Part shown: piece by piece, positions 29,600-40,000 of the stretch
Numbering within the stretch: position 1 is the stretch's first letter
How the letters are laid out: each line of letters begins with the position of its first letter
Source: Rhodobacteraceae bacterium LNNU 3342
GTDB lineage: Bacteria; Pseudomonadota; Alphaproteobacteria; Rhodobacterales; Rhodobacteraceae
Direction: 5' to 3'
DNA: 64,000 bases
NCBI GenBank assembly: GCA_008711135.1
Contig: VUAW01000001.1
Coordinates: 1-64,000 of the forward strand
Notes under the pieces: generated by a model
Seen by the model: the letters and a program-made list of their open reading frames with translations, nothing else
Told to the model about the DNA's origin: nothing
Databases searched by the model: none
Translations under genes and position numbers: made by a program

Positions 29600-30429
29600 C
29601 CAAACCCTGCATCATCTGCGTCGCCATCACCGGGTCCCTGCCCACCAAGCAGAACAACCCCGCCGTCCCCATCACGGTCGAAGAGCAGATCGAGAGCACG
29701 CAGGAAGCCTTTGAGGCCGGCGCCACCATCGCCCATTGCCATGTGCGTAACGATGACCAGACCCCATCCTCGGACCCGGAAAAATTCGCGCGGCTGGTGG
29801 AAGGGTTAAGGAAGCACTGCCCCGGCCTGATCATCCAACTGTCCACCGGCGGCCGATCCGGCGCGGGTCAAGCACGTGGAGGGATGCTGCCGCTGCGGCC
29901 TGACATGGCCTCGCTTTCCGTCGGGTCCAACAACTTCCCCACCCGGGTCTATGAAAACCCGCCTGACCTGGTGGATTGGCTGGCGGCAGAGATGCTGAAA
30001 TACGACGTGAAGCCGGAGATCGAGGCGTTCGACCTGTCGCATATCGTGCAGGCCACGCGGATGGCGGCAGACGGGCGGCTGAAAAGCCCGCTTTATGTGC
30101 AATTCGTCATGGGCGTGAAAAACGCCATGCCGGCGGATCGGGAAATCTTTGACATCTACATCAAGACGCTGCAACGGCTGGCACCCGATGCCGAATGGTG
30201 CGGTGCCGGGATCGGGCCGAACCAGATCGTGCTGAACGAATGGTCGATCGCGGCAGGCGGCCATACCCGGACGGGGATGGAGGATAACGTGCGCCTTGAC
30301 CGCGATACGCTTGCGCCGTCGAACGCGGCGCTCGTCCGCCGGGCGGCGGAACTTTGCGAGAAATACGAACGTCCCGTCGCAACCTGGCAGCAGGCCCGCG
30401 ACATCCTTGGCCTGCAGCAGAGGGCATAA
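29596..30429 (+). CDS. BKACE-family beta-keto acid cleavage enzyme (DUF849)
   Basis: A 277-aa TIM-barrel protein with the BKACE metal motif HCHVRND (His47, His49), LSTGGRSGAG and GIGPNQIVLNEW. Family members condense a beta-keto acid with acetyl-CoA to give acetoacetate and a new CoA thioester. Placed inside a pca operon, the natural candidate substrate is beta-ketoadipate, whose cleavage would give succinyl-CoA and acetoacetate without PcaIJ and PcaF. That is inference, but pcaI, pcaJ and pcaF are absent from the window. It overlaps its neighbours on both sides. Confidence 0.85.
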   Translation: MTKPCIICVAITGSLPTKQNNPAVPITVEEQIESTQEAFEAGATIAHCHVRNDDQTPSSDPEKFARLVEGLRKHCPGLIIQLSTGGRSGAGQARGGMLPLRPDMASLSVGSNNFPTRVYENPPDLVDWLAAEMLKYDVKPEIEAFDLSHIVQATRMAADGRLKSPLYVQFVMGVKNAMPADREIFDIYIKTLQRLAPDAEWCGAGIGPNQIVLNEWSIAAGGHTRTGMEDNVRLDRDTLAPSNAALVRRAAELCEKYERPVATWQQARDILGLQQRA

Positions 30430-31754
30430 TGGCGGCATCGGTTCTGGACAGCGCGATCTACCGCGACTTATTTCATGATGCAGAGGTCGCGAAGCTTTTC
30501 ACCGACACCGCCGAGGTTCGGGCGATGCTGCTTGTCGAAGGGGCCTTGGCCAAGGCGCAGGGCGCCCACGGCCTGATCCCGGAAACCGCCGCCGCCTTCC
30601 TGCACCGCGCCGCGATGGAGGTACAGATTGATCCGGCGGGCTTGGCCGCTGAAACCAGCACCAACGCTGTGCCGGTTCCCGCGCTGGTTTCCGCCTTCCG
30701 CAAGGCGGTAGAGGCCCCGGAACACGCACAGTACCTGCATTGGGGTGCGACCAGCCAGGACATCATGGAAACCGGACAGATGCTGCGCCTGCGGCAGGTG
30801 CTGGCGATCTGCGGAGACCGGCTGGATGCGCTGTTGGCCGCGCTTGCCCGGCTGGCCGAGGATCACGCCGAGCTACCAATGGCCGCCCGCACCTATGCCC
30901 AGGTGGCGACGCCCACCAGCTTCGGCGCCGTGGTCGCCGGCTGGGGCAGCCCGCTTCTGCGGCACCGGGACCGGCTGGCGGAACTGCGGTCCCGCCTGCT
31001 GACGGTCAGCCTGTCGGGCGCGGCAGGGACGCTGTCGGTGATGGGCGACAAGGGACCGGCGGTGCGGGCTGAACTTGCGACCATTCTGGGCCTCTCTGAC
31101 CCCGGCGAAAGCTGGCATTCCGCCCGCGACCGGCTTGCAGAGCTTGCCGCTTGGCTGACCGCGCTGACCACCAGCCTTGCCAAGATGGGCGAGGATCTCA
31201 TCCTGCTGACCCAGACCGGGCTGGCAGAGGTGCGGCTGGGCAAGGGCGGCGCGTCATCAACCATGCCGCAGAAATCGAACCCGGTGGTGCCTTCGGTCCT
31301 TTTGGCGCTGGGCCGGATGATGGTCGGTCTGAACGCCAACATGCAGGGCGCGGCCATTCATCGTCAGCAGCGTGACGGCGCGGCTTGGTTCGTGGAATGG
31401 CTGACCCTGCCGCAGATGTGCATGATCGCGGGACGGGCGCTGGCGCTTGCGACGGAACAGGCGCAGACCATTTCGCCGATCCCCGACCGGATGCTGGCCG
31501 CCATCGACGACGGCACCGGCCTGATCCATGCCGAAGCCTTGACCTTCGCCCTCACCGACCGGATGAGCCGCCCGGACGCCGCCACTGCGGTCAAGGCGCT
31601 CTGCGCCGAAGTGCAGAGGGGCGGCGGCTCGCTCATCGACTTGGCCGAAGCACGCTGGCCGGACGCCGGCCTTGCCGTGCGGCTTAAGCCCGAACGGCAG
31701 ATGGGACAGGCCCCGGCAGAGGCGCGCCGCTTTGCTCTGCTCGCGCGGGCCTAG
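30429..31754 (+). CDS. pcaB: 3-carboxy-cis,cis-muconate cycloisomerase
   Basis: A 441-aa member of the fumarase/aspartase superfamily. It starts at ATG 30429, overlapping the BKACE stop (TAATG), with MAASVLDSAIYRDLF. Superfamily signatures are HWGATSQDIMETG and KGGASSTMPQKSNPV, the latter with the mobile catalytic loop Ser. It cyclises 3-carboxymuconate to gamma-carboxymuconolactone, the substrate of PcaC. It is the last gene of the operon. The upper pathway is thus complete here from 4-hydroxybenzoate to beta-ketoadipate. Confidence 0.94.
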   Translation: MAASVLDSAIYRDLFHDAEVAKLFTDTAEVRAMLLVEGALAKAQGAHGLIPETAAAFLHRAAMEVQIDPAGLAAETSTNAVPVPALVSAFRKAVEAPEHAQYLHWGATSQDIMETGQMLRLRQVLAICGDRLDALLAALARLAEDHAELPMAARTYAQVATPTSFGAVVAGWGSPLLRHRDRLAELRSRLLTVSLSGAAGTLSVMGDKGPAVRAELATILGLSDPGESWHSARDRLAELAAWLTALTTSLAKMGEDLILLTQTGLAEVRLGKGGASSTMPQKSNPVVPSVLLALGRMMVGLNANMQGAAIHRQQRDGAAWFVEWLTLPQMCMIAGRALALATEQAQTISPIPDRMLAAIDDGTGLIHAEALTFALTDRMSRPDAATAVKALCAEVQRGGGSLIDLAEARWPDAGLAVRLKPERQMGQAPAEARRFALLARA

Positions 31755-31836
31755 GCAGATGAACCAGAACGTGAAGCCAAGGCCCTTGTCGCCGCGCGGA
31801 TAATGCTTAGGTTCCCGCCGCAAACGGAAGGGCTCC

Positions 31837-32268
31837 ATGGCAGATCACGTGAATATCCTGAAACTCTGCGTCGGCGCAGAGGGGGTCGAGGACTTGCTCC
31901 ACTGGCAGGCGCAGCGCCGCGCGGAGTCGGGGCGGGCCGAGTCGCTCCACATCACCCGCATGTGGCCCAAGCGCAGCGTCGAGGTTCTCGCGGGAGGTTC
32001 CCTGTTCTGGGTGTTCAAGGGCGTGATCCTGGCCCGCCAGCGCATCGTGGGGCTGGAGGAGGTTATCGGCGGCGACGGCATCGCCCGCTGCGGCATCCTG
32101 CTGGATCCGGCAGTCATCCGTACTGAACCTGTCCCGCGTCGCCCCTTCCAGGGCTGGCGCTATCTTGATCCAGCCGACAGCCCGCGCGACATGACTGCGG
32201 CGCGGGAAAATGATGACGTATTGCCGCCCGCCCTGTTGGCCGCGTTGGCTGAGATCGGCCTGCGCTAG
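31837..32268 (+). CDS. DUF1489 family protein
   Basis: A 143-aa protein (MADHVNILKLCVGAEGVEDL, then HITRMWPKR and LFWVFKGVILARQ) of a family nearly confined to alphaproteobacteria and without known function. No TM or signal peptide is seen. GGAAGGG precedes the start. Its 3' end overlaps the convergent hisG by 4 bp. Confidence 0.88.
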   Translation: MADHVNILKLCVGAEGVEDLLHWQAQRRAESGRAESLHITRMWPKRSVEVLAGGSLFWVFKGVILARQRIVGLEEVIGGDGIARCGILLDPAVIRTEPVPRRPFQGWRYLDPADSPRDMTAARENDDVLPPALLAALAEIGLR

Positions 32269-32975
32269 AATCCGTCGGGACGGGGCAGACCTAACCGATC
32301 CAGCATCGCCTCCAGCGCCACCAGCGGCGCGCCTTCCCAATCGGCGCCGCGTGCCGCGAAGAGCATCGCCTGCGACCGGTGTACCGGCGGGCAGTTCAGG
32401 ATCTTGAGGTGGTTGGCCCGAAGCGTCTCGCCAGTCGAGGTGATATCGGCAATCGCCTCGGCGGTCAGGTTCTTCACTGTGCCCTCGGTCGCGCCCTGAC
32501 TGTCCACAAGCTGATAGTCGGCCACGCCGTTTTCCCGCAGGTATTCCCGCACCAGCCGATGGTATTTCGTCGCGATCCGCAACCGGAACCCGTGCCGCGC
32601 CCGAAAGGCCGAGGCCGCGGCATCCAGATCGTCCAGCGTTTCCACGTCGATCCAGGCAACCGGAACAGCGATGATCAGGTCGGCATGGCCAAAGCCCATC
32701 GGTGTCAGATCTTCGACCTGGTCGGGCCAGTCGGCGAGCTTTTCGCGCACAAGGTCCGACCCCGTCACGCCCATGTGAATGCGCCCGGCCGCCAGTTCGC
32801 GCGGGATCTCCCCCGCTGACAGCAGGACCAGCTCCACCCCGTCCACGCCTTCGACCGCGCCGGAATATTCCCGCTCCGAACCGTTGCGGCGCATGGTGAT
32901 GCCACGCTCGCCGAACCATTCGAAGGTCTTTTCCATCAGCCGCCCCTTGGACGGCACCCCCAGCTTGAGCATCAT
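32265..32975 (-). CDS. hisG: ATP phosphoribosyltransferase, short form
   Basis: A 236-aa catalytic subunit (LKLGVPSKGRLMEKTFEWFG, MGVTGSDLVREK, and the PRPP loop VDSQGATEGTVKNLTAEAIA). It lacks the C-terminal regulatory domain of long HisG, which fits its dependence on HisZ encoded just upstream. It carries out the first step of histidine synthesis, ATP plus PRPP. ATG 32975 overlaps the hisZ stop (ATGA); the adjacent ATG 32972 is also possible. Confidence 0.95.
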   Translation of the reverse strand: MMLKLGVPSKGRLMEKTFEWFGERGITMRRNGSEREYSGAVEGVDGVELVLLSAGEIPRELAAGRIHMGVTGSDLVREKLADWPDQVEDLTPMGFGHADLIIAVPVAWIDVETLDDLDAAASAFRARHGFRLRIATKYHRLVREYLRENGVADYQLVDSQGATEGTVKNLTAEAIADITSTGETLRANHLKILNCPPVHRSQAMLFAARGADWEGAPLVALEAMLDRLGLPRPDGF

Positions 32976-34075
32976 GCCCCCTTCAGCATGGCCACGATCC
33001 CGGGCCGGATGATGCCGCCGACCGCCGGGATCGAACGCCCCTGCCCCAGCACCCGCGTCAGCGCGTCATACCGCCCGCCAGAGGCGACGGGAGGCAGGTC
33101 GGGCCGCGTCTCGCAGTAGAAGCCGAAAACGAAGCCATCGTAGTATTCCAGCGTCGTGCGGCCATAGCTCGCCTCAAAATCGAGGTTGCCGACGTCCACG
33201 CCCCGTTCATCCAGCGCAACAAGCCGCGCGTCGAACCCGTCCACAGCGGGGCCAAGGCTGGGCATGTCCACCGCCAGATCACGCAGGCATTCCAGCGCAG
33301 CCGGGGCCTTGTCCCGCAGCGCCAGCAGGTCGTCTAGCAGGTCAACCTCGCCCGCCGCGATCGGCGGGGTCTTGGCATCCTCAATCAACTGGGCGACGCG
33401 TGCAGCGATCTCATTGGGTCCGCGCAGGCCAGTGAAGGGGCCGGCGCGATCCAGCAACTCCTCGACCGGGGCGGCGGCAAGCTGGGCAAGCATCTGCGCT
33501 CGCGCCTCGGGCACTGGGGACCGGCCGCCAAAGCGGTCCAGCAGGGCGCGAAAGCGGCGCGGCCGCCAGATGTGGCGCATCAGCGCCGCCTTGCGTGGGG
33601 CGGAGGTACCCAAGCCCTGCACGGCAGCCATCAGGATGCCGATGTCACCCGTTGATGCCCGAAGTCCCAGCGGTGCCAGCAGATCGGTGAACAGGGCAAA
33701 GACCTCGGCATCCGCAGCCGAAGCATTGGCGCGGTCAAAGACCTCATACCCCACCTGAAGGAATTCCGAGGGGCGCGTTCCGGCATGCTCCTGCTTGCGG
33801 AACACCTCGCCGCGATAGCAATAGCGTGCCGGGTCCGCGCCTTGCGCCATGTGCATCTGTACTACCGGAACCGTAAAGTCCGGGCGCAGCATCATCTCGC
33901 CGCGCAGCGGGTCGCTGGTGACATAGGCGCGGCCGCGGATATCCTCGCCATACAGATCAAGCAGCGTTTCCGCCGGCTGAAGGATGTCAGCCTCGACCAA
34001 TGTCGCGCCGGCAGCGCGGAACTGGGCCAGAAGCTTTTCCGCCTCGGCCTGGATGGACACCTTGTCGGGCTGCAT
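32972..34075 (-). CDS. hisZ: ATP phosphoribosyltransferase regulatory subunit
   Basis: A 367-aa class II synthetase-like protein without aminoacylation activity. It shows motif 2-like YCYRGEVFRKQE, EFLQVGYEVFDR and a late YYDGFVFGFYCETRPDLPP followed by ASGGRYDALT. HisZ activates short HisG and senses histidine. It is 3 bp after hisS and overlaps hisG, so hisS-hisZ-hisG is one unit. Confidence 0.94.
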   Translation of the reverse strand: MQPDKVSIQAEAEKLLAQFRAAGATLVEADILQPAETLLDLYGEDIRGRAYVTSDPLRGEMMLRPDFTVPVVQMHMAQGADPARYCYRGEVFRKQEHAGTRPSEFLQVGYEVFDRANASAADAEVFALFTDLLAPLGLRASTGDIGILMAAVQGLGTSAPRKAALMRHIWRPRRFRALLDRFGGRSPVPEARAQMLAQLAAAPVEELLDRAGPFTGLRGPNEIAARVAQLIEDAKTPPIAAGEVDLLDDLLALRDKAPAALECLRDLAVDMPSLGPAVDGFDARLVALDERGVDVGNLDFEASYGRTTLEYYDGFVFGFYCETRPDLPPVASGGRYDALTRVLGQGRSIPAVGGIIRPGIVAMLKGA

Positions 34076-34078
34076 GGC

Positions 34079-35566
34079 TCAGCCCTCGTTCAGCAGGCGG
34101 CGAACCTGCGCGACCAGATCGCCGCGCGGCGCCTCGAACTGCGCGGGCTGGGACTTCCATTCCTCAAGGCTCGCCTCGGATGCGATCTTGGCGCCCAGAA
34201 CAAGGTCCTTGATCTGGACAATGCCCTTTGCCGCCTCATCCCCACCCTGAATGATCGCGACAGGTGAATTGCGCTTGTCCGCGTATTTCAGCTGGTTGCC
34301 GAAGTTCTTGGGGTTGCCCAGATAGACTTCGGCCCGGATGCCGGCCGCGCGCAGTTCGCCCACCATGGCCTGATAATCCGCCATGCGGTCGCGGTCCATC
34401 ACGGTCACGATGACCGGGCCGCGCGTTTCCGCGCCCATTCGGCCCTTTTCGCGCAGCGCCGCCAGCAGCCGGTCAACCCCGATGGAGACGCCCGTTGCAG
34501 GCACAGCCTGCCCGGTGAACCGCTTGACCAGATCGTCATAGCGCCCGCCCCCGGAAACCGAGCCGAACTGCCGCTTGCGCCCCTTTTCATCGAGGATCTC
34601 GAAGGTCAGTTCGGCCTCGAACACCGGGCCGGTATAGTAGCCAAGGCCACGCACCACTGAAGGATCGATGTCTACGCGGTCTGGGCCATAGCCCTGCGCC
34701 GCCAGAAGGTCGGCAATCGTTTCTAGCTCCTGCACGCCCTCAAGCCCGATGGCAGAGCCGCCGATCAGTTCGCGCAGCCGCCCCACGGTCGCCGCGCCCG
34801 AGTCGCGTTTAGCGGCCATGAAGCCCATGACGACTTCGGCTTGGTCATCGCTCAGCCCGGCGCCCTTGGTGAAATCGCCACTCTCGTCCTTGCGGCCCGC
34901 ACCCAGCAGCGCGCGCACGCCGGTGTCGCCCAGCCGGTCGATCTTGTCGATGGCGCGCAATACGATGCCGCGCTCGGCCTCCCACCGCGTGGGGTCGGCA
35001 GGGTCCAGAACGCCCGCAGCCTCCATCACGCCGTTCAGCACCTTGCGGTTGTTGACCCGCACGATGTAGTCGCCGCGCGGAATGCCCACCGACTCAAGCG
35101 TGTCAGACAGCATTGCGCAGATTTCCGCATCCGCCGCGACCGAGGGCGCGCCGACGGTATCAGCATCGCATTGATAGAACTGCCGGAACCGACCCGGCCC
35201 CGGCTTTTCGTTCCGCCAGACCGGGCCCATCGCATAGCGGCGATACGGGCTGGGCAGGTCATTGCGATACTGCGCGGCCACCCGTGCCAGTGGCGCTGTC
35301 AGATCATAGCGCAGCGCAAGCCAGTCGTTATCCTCTTCCCAAGCAAAGACACCCTCGTTCGGGCGGTCCACGTCGGGAAGGAACTTGCCCAGCGCCTCGA
35401 CCGTCTCGACCGCCGAGGTTTCCAGCGGATCAAAGCCATACAGATGATAGACTTCGGCGATCCGGTCCAGCATGGCCTTGCGTTCGGTCACTTCTGCGCC
35501 GAAATAGTCGCGGAAGCCCCTGGGCGTTTCCGCCTTGGGCCTACGGGTGGATCTGTCCTTAGCCAT
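34079..35566 (-). CDS. hisS: Histidyl-tRNA synthetase
   Basis: A 495-aa class II synthetase with motif 2 ([20 protein letters not shown]), the histidine A loop [11 protein letters not shown] and motif 3 ([12 protein letters not shown]). The C-terminal anticodon-binding domain begins near residue 395. It charges tRNA-His in the cytoplasm. It heads the hisS-hisZ-hisG operon, tying histidine synthesis and charging together. Confidence 0.96.
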   Translation of the reverse strand: MAKDRSTRRPKAETPRGFRDYFGAEVTERKAMLDRIAEVYHLYGFDPLETSAVETVEALGKFLPDVDRPNEGVFAWEEDNDWLALRYDLTAPLARVAAQYRNDLPSPYRRYAMGPVWRNEKPGPGRFRQFYQCDADTVGAPSVAADAEICAMLSDTLESVGIPRGDYIVRVNNRKVLNGVMEAAGVLDPADPTRWEAERGIVLRAIDKIDRLGDTGVRALLGAGRKDESGDFTKGAGLSDDQAEVVMGFMAAKRDSGAATVGRLRELIGGSAIGLEGVQELETIADLLAAQGYGPDRVDIDPSVVRGLGYYTGPVFEAELTFEILDEKGRKRQFGSVSGGGRYDDLVKRFTGQAVPATGVSIGVDRLLAALREKGRMGAETRGPVIVTVMDRDRMADYQAMVGELRAAGIRAEVYLGNPKNFGNQLKYADKRNSPVAIIQGGDEAAKGIVQIKDLVLGAKIASEASLEEWKSQPAQFEAPRGDLVAQVRRLLNEG

Positions 35567-35653
35567 CTGCCTTGTCTCTCGGCTGGGTCGGTTGCCGACC
35601 GTCTAGCGGAAGGGCGCCAAAGGGGCAAGGCAGCGCCACAACAGGAGGTGACG

Positions 35654-35860
35654 ATGACGGAACGCTTGACGCAGACCGAAGAGCAGCTTGCCCACCTGAC
35701 CCGCATGGTCGAAGACCTGTCGGACGTGGTGGCCCGGCAGACCCAGGACCTTGAGCGGCTGAACCGCCGCGTTGCGCTGCTGATGGAGCGGGAGGCCGAA
35801 CGCGAACTTGACGCGGGCACCACGATCCCGCTGGCTGACCAGCGCCCGCCGCACTGGTAA
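35654..35860 (+). CDS. slyX: SlyX family protein
   Basis: A 68-aa coiled-coil protein (MTERLTQTEEQLAHLTRMVE) ending in the SlyX hallmark DQRPPHW. ACAGGAGGTG provides a strong ribosome-binding site 5 bp before ATG 35654. The function is unknown. It is transcribed divergently from hisS. Confidence 0.88.
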   Translation: MTERLTQTEEQLAHLTRMVEDLSDVVARQTQDLERLNRRVALLMEREAERELDAGTTIPLADQRPPHW

Positions 35861-35927
35861 GCGCCACGCCTTGCCCCTGCCCGCCCGGGATGACATCAAG
35901 CGGTGACGGCACGGCAAAGGCGAACGC

Positions 35928-37004
35928 ATGACATTCAGGCACATGACCCTGCTGGGGGTTCCGGTTTCCTCCATCCTGGTCACGATGCTGCTGGGGACGG
36001 CGGGGGCGCTTATGGCTTGGGGGCTGCGGCTGCCCCTGCCCTTCCTGCTGGGATCGCTTCTGGCGGTTGGCGGCGTCGCGGTGGCGGGAATACGGCCACT
36101 GGGCCATGTGCCATCGATGCCACAAAAACTTCGGATGGGCTTTGTCCCGATCATCGGCGTGGCGATCGGCGGCGCGTTCACCTCCGGTCTTCTGGCCGAT
36201 GCCGCGAATTGGTGGCCAAGCCTGCTGGGGCTGGCGGCCTTCATCCCGTTGGTGCACTGGACGGGCTTTCAGGTCTTTCAGCGGCTTGGCGGGCTGTCGC
36301 GTCCGACCGCGTTCTATGCCGCCGTTCCGGGCGGGCTGATCGAGGCCATCGCCATGGGCGAGGATGCGGGCGCCGACCTGCAGATGCTGACGATGCTGCA
36401 ATTCCTGCGGCTGATCCTTTCGATCGTGCTGGTGCCGCTGGCGTTCACCATCCTGACGGGGTCGCTGGTAGGCAGCGCCTCTGGCGTGGCAATGACAGGC
36501 GCGGATGTGCCCATCGGGCCCCTGGACGCGTTGCTTCTGTTTGCTGCGGGGGCGGCGGGGCTTTGGCTGGGTCAGCGCCTGCGGCTTCCGGGCGGGGTCA
36601 TCACCGGCCCCATCCTGATCAGCGGCCTTATGCATCTGGGCGGGCTGACCGCTGCGGTGCCGCCGGGCTGGCTGATCGACGTGACGCAACTTGTCGTGGG
36701 CGTGAGCCTTGGGGTCCGCTTTGCAGGCCTACCCCGCGGCACCTTCCGCAGGGCGCTGTCGCTGTCACTGCTGAACGTGGGCCTCACGCTCTTGATCGGA
36801 TTTGTCTTTGCCCTGCTGCTGCATGGCGCGGTGGGCGAAAGAACCGGCACCGTCTTCCTGGCCTTCGCCCCCGGCGGCGTGTCTGAAATGTCGCTGGTCG
36901 CGTTGTCCCTGCAGGTGAGCGTGATCTACGTCACCGCCCATCACGTATTGCGCATCCTGCTGTCGGTGCTGGTGGCGCAGATATTCGCGCACCGGGTGCG
37001 CTAA
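35928..37004 (+). CDS. AbrB family (AbrB duplication domain) membrane protein
   Basis: A 358-aa protein with about ten TM helices in two similar halves. The motif LPLPFLLGSLLAV recurs as LPGGVITGPILISG, and FYAAVPGGLIEAIAMGEDAG and FLAFAPGGVSEMSLVALSLQ are repeat hallmarks. Such proteins are often annotated as ammonia monooxygenase regulators, but this is a historical label; a transporter is more likely. The name has no link to the AbrB DNA-binding protein of Bacillus. The 3' end overlaps the convergent dnaE by 4 bp. Confidence 0.85.
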   Translation: MTFRHMTLLGVPVSSILVTMLLGTAGALMAWGLRLPLPFLLGSLLAVGGVAVAGIRPLGHVPSMPQKLRMGFVPIIGVAIGGAFTSGLLADAANWWPSLLGLAAFIPLVHWTGFQVFQRLGGLSRPTAFYAAVPGGLIEAIAMGEDAGADLQMLTMLQFLRLILSIVLVPLAFTILTGSLVGSASGVAMTGADVPIGPLDALLLFAAGAAGLWLGQRLRLPGGVITGPILISGLMHLGGLTAAVPPGWLIDVTQLVVGVSLGVRFAGLPRGTFRRALSLSLLNVGLTLLIGFVFALLLHGAVGERTGTVFLAFAPGGVSEMSLVALSLQVSVIYVTAHHVLRILLSVLVAQIFAHRVR

Positions 37005-40000
37005 AGCTCCTCGACCATCCCGACGCCGCCCATCGACTTGATGGCGCCCTTGATCTGCGGGTTGACCGGCAGGGGTTCAGGCAGAGTAAGGTCGTATTCG
37101 CGCCCCGTCTCCCGATCCGCGATGCAGAAGGTGATAAGGCCGCGGCTCCTCCCCCCTTCGCCTGCCAGTTTCGAAAGCAGTCCGGCAATGGAGCCAACCG
37201 CGCCTTCGCTTTCGACGTGGATGCGCAGCCCGCTGCTGCCTGCATCCGCGACCACGCCGTCGATCGGCTGCGCGGCCCGGGCAAGCAGCTTGAGTGTGTC
37301 ACCCTCCATCGTCGCCTCGACCGTCAGCACGACGTTTTGGCCGGGTTCAAGATGTTGACGCGCGGCCTCCAGCGTATCGGAAAACACTGTGACCTCATAA
37401 AGGCCTGTCGGATCGGAAAGCTGGACAAAGGCAAAGCGGTTGCCCCGAGCCGATTTTCGTTCCTGCCGGGACGACACCGATCCCGCCAGCTTCGCCACCA
37501 CCGGCCCGCCCTGCGCCTTGTCCGCGATCTCGTCCAGCGTCAGCACGCCTTTGCGTTTCAGCGGCGCGATGTAATCGTCCAGCGGATGGCCCGACAGGTA
37601 GAAACCGATCGCCTGATGTTCCTGCGCCAGCCGTTCCATCGGCAGCCAGTCGTCGCAGTTGGGCAGGCGCGGTTCCGGCAGATCTTCCCCCGCCTCTCCG
37701 AACAGCGATACTTGCGAGGACGCCCGCGCCTCATGCACCGCCGCCGAATAGGCGCACAGGGCATCAAGGCTTTCGAACACCCGCCGGCGGTTACGGTCCA
37801 GCACGTCAAATGCGCCGGCGCGGGCCAGCATCTCCATCGGGCGCTTGCCGACGCGCTTCAGGTCGACCCGGCGCGCCATGTCGAATACCGTCGCAAAGGG
37901 CCTGTCGCCCCGCCCTTCGACGATCAGACGCATCGCATCGATGCCCACGTTCTTGAGCGCGCCCAGCGCATAGACCACCTTGCCCTCGCGCACGCTGAAC
38001 GTCGCCTGCGAACGGTTGACGCAGGGCGGGATGGTCTCGATCCCCAGCCGGTCAACCTCGCGCTTATAGACGTTCAGCTTGTCCGTCAGGTGGATATCGC
38101 AGTTCATGACCGCAGCCATGAATTCCACCGGGTGGTTCGCCTTGAGCCAGGCTGTCTGGTAGCTAACGACGGCATAGGCGGCGGCGTGCGACTTGTTGAA
38201 GCCGTAGTTGGCGAATTTCTCCAGCAGGTCGAAAACCTCACTGGCCTTTTTCGCCTCCACCCCGTTGGCCTTGGCGCCGTTCACGAACTTGGGCCGTTCG
38301 GCGTCCATGGCCTCCTTGATCTTTTTGCCCATGGCGCGGCGCAGAAGGTCGGCGCCGCCAAGGCTGTAGCCCGCCATGACCTGCGCGATCTGCATCACCT
38401 GTTCCTGATAGACGATGATGCCCTGCGTTTCCTCAAGGATATGGTCGATGAGGGGATGCACCGACTCCCGTTCCCGCAACCCGTTTTTGACCTCGCAATA
38501 GGTCGGGATGTTCTCCATCGGGCCGGGACGGTAAAGCGCCACAAGCGCCACGATATCCTCGATGCAGGTAGGCTTCATGCGCCGCAGCGCGTCCATCATG
38601 CCCGAGCTTTCGACCTGGAACACCGCCACCGTCTTGGCGCTGGCGTAAAGTTCATAGGTCGGCTTGTCGTCCAGCGGGATCATGGAGATGTCGACGTCGA
38701 TCCCGCGCAGGCGCAAAAGGTCGATGGCGTTCTGGATCACCGTCAGCGTCTTCAGGCCAAGAAAGTCGAACTTCACCAGCCCTGCGGCCTCTACCCATTT
38801 CATGTTGAACTGGGTGGCGGGCATGTCGGACCGCGGGTCTTGATACAGCGGCACCAGCTCGTCCAGCGGGCGGTCGCCGATCACGACACCCGCGGCATGG
38901 GTAGAGGCGTTGCGTAACAGCCCCTCGATCTGCTGGCCATAGGTGAGCAGCCGGTCCACGACCTCCTCGGCCTTGGCGGCCTCGCGCAGGCGGGGTTCAT
39001 CGGCCAGCGCCTTTTCGATCGAAACCGGTTTCACCCCTTCGACCGGGATCATCTTGGACAGGCGGTCCACCTGCCCATAGGGCATCTGCAGCACGCGGCC
39101 CACGTCGCGCACCGCCGCCTTTGACAGAAGCGCGCCGAAGGTGATGATCTGCCCCACCTTTTCACGCCCATACCGCTGCTGGACGTAGTTGATGACCTCT
39201 TCCCGCCGGTCCATGCAGAAGTCGATGTCGAAGTCCGGCATCGACACCCGCTCCGGATTCAGGAAGCGTTCGAACAGCAGGCTGTAGCGCAGCGGATCAA
39301 GGTCGGTGATTGTCAGTGCATAGGCGACAAGGCTGCCCGCCCCCGACCCCCGCCCCGGCCCCACCGGAATTTCGTGATCCTTGGCCCATTTGATGAAGTC
39401 CGCCACGATCAGGAAGTAGCCGGGAAAGCCCATGCCTTCGATGATGCCAAGCTCGAACTCCAGCCGCTTTTCGTATTCCTCGACCGGGGCCGCGTGGGGG
39501 ATGACGGCCAGCCGCGCGGCGAGGCCCTCCTTGGCCTGACGGCGCAGTTCCTCCACCTCGTCATCGGCGAACTTCGGCAGGATCGGGTCGCGCTTGTAGG
39601 CCTTGAAGGCGCAGCGTCGGGCGATTTCGACCGTGTTCTCGATCGCCTCTGGCAGGTCGGCGAAGAGGGCGATCATTTCCTCGGCCGTCTTGAAGTAGTG
39701 CTGCGGCGTCAGGCGGCGGCGCGGTTCCTGCTGGTCGACATAGGCGCCCTCGGCGATGCAGATCAGCGCGTCATGGGCCTCGTACATCTCGGGCTTGGGG
39801 AAATAAACGTCATTGGTGGCGACCAGCGGCAGGTCCATGGCATAGGCCATTTCCACAAAGCTCTGTTCAGTCGCGCGTTCCCCATTAGTCGTCTGCCCCC
39901 CTTCGCCCGGATGGCGCTGAAGCTCGACATAAAGCCGGTTGGGATAGATGCCTGCCAACCGCTCCATCAGCGCCTGTGCCTTGGCGGTCTGTCCGGCCTG

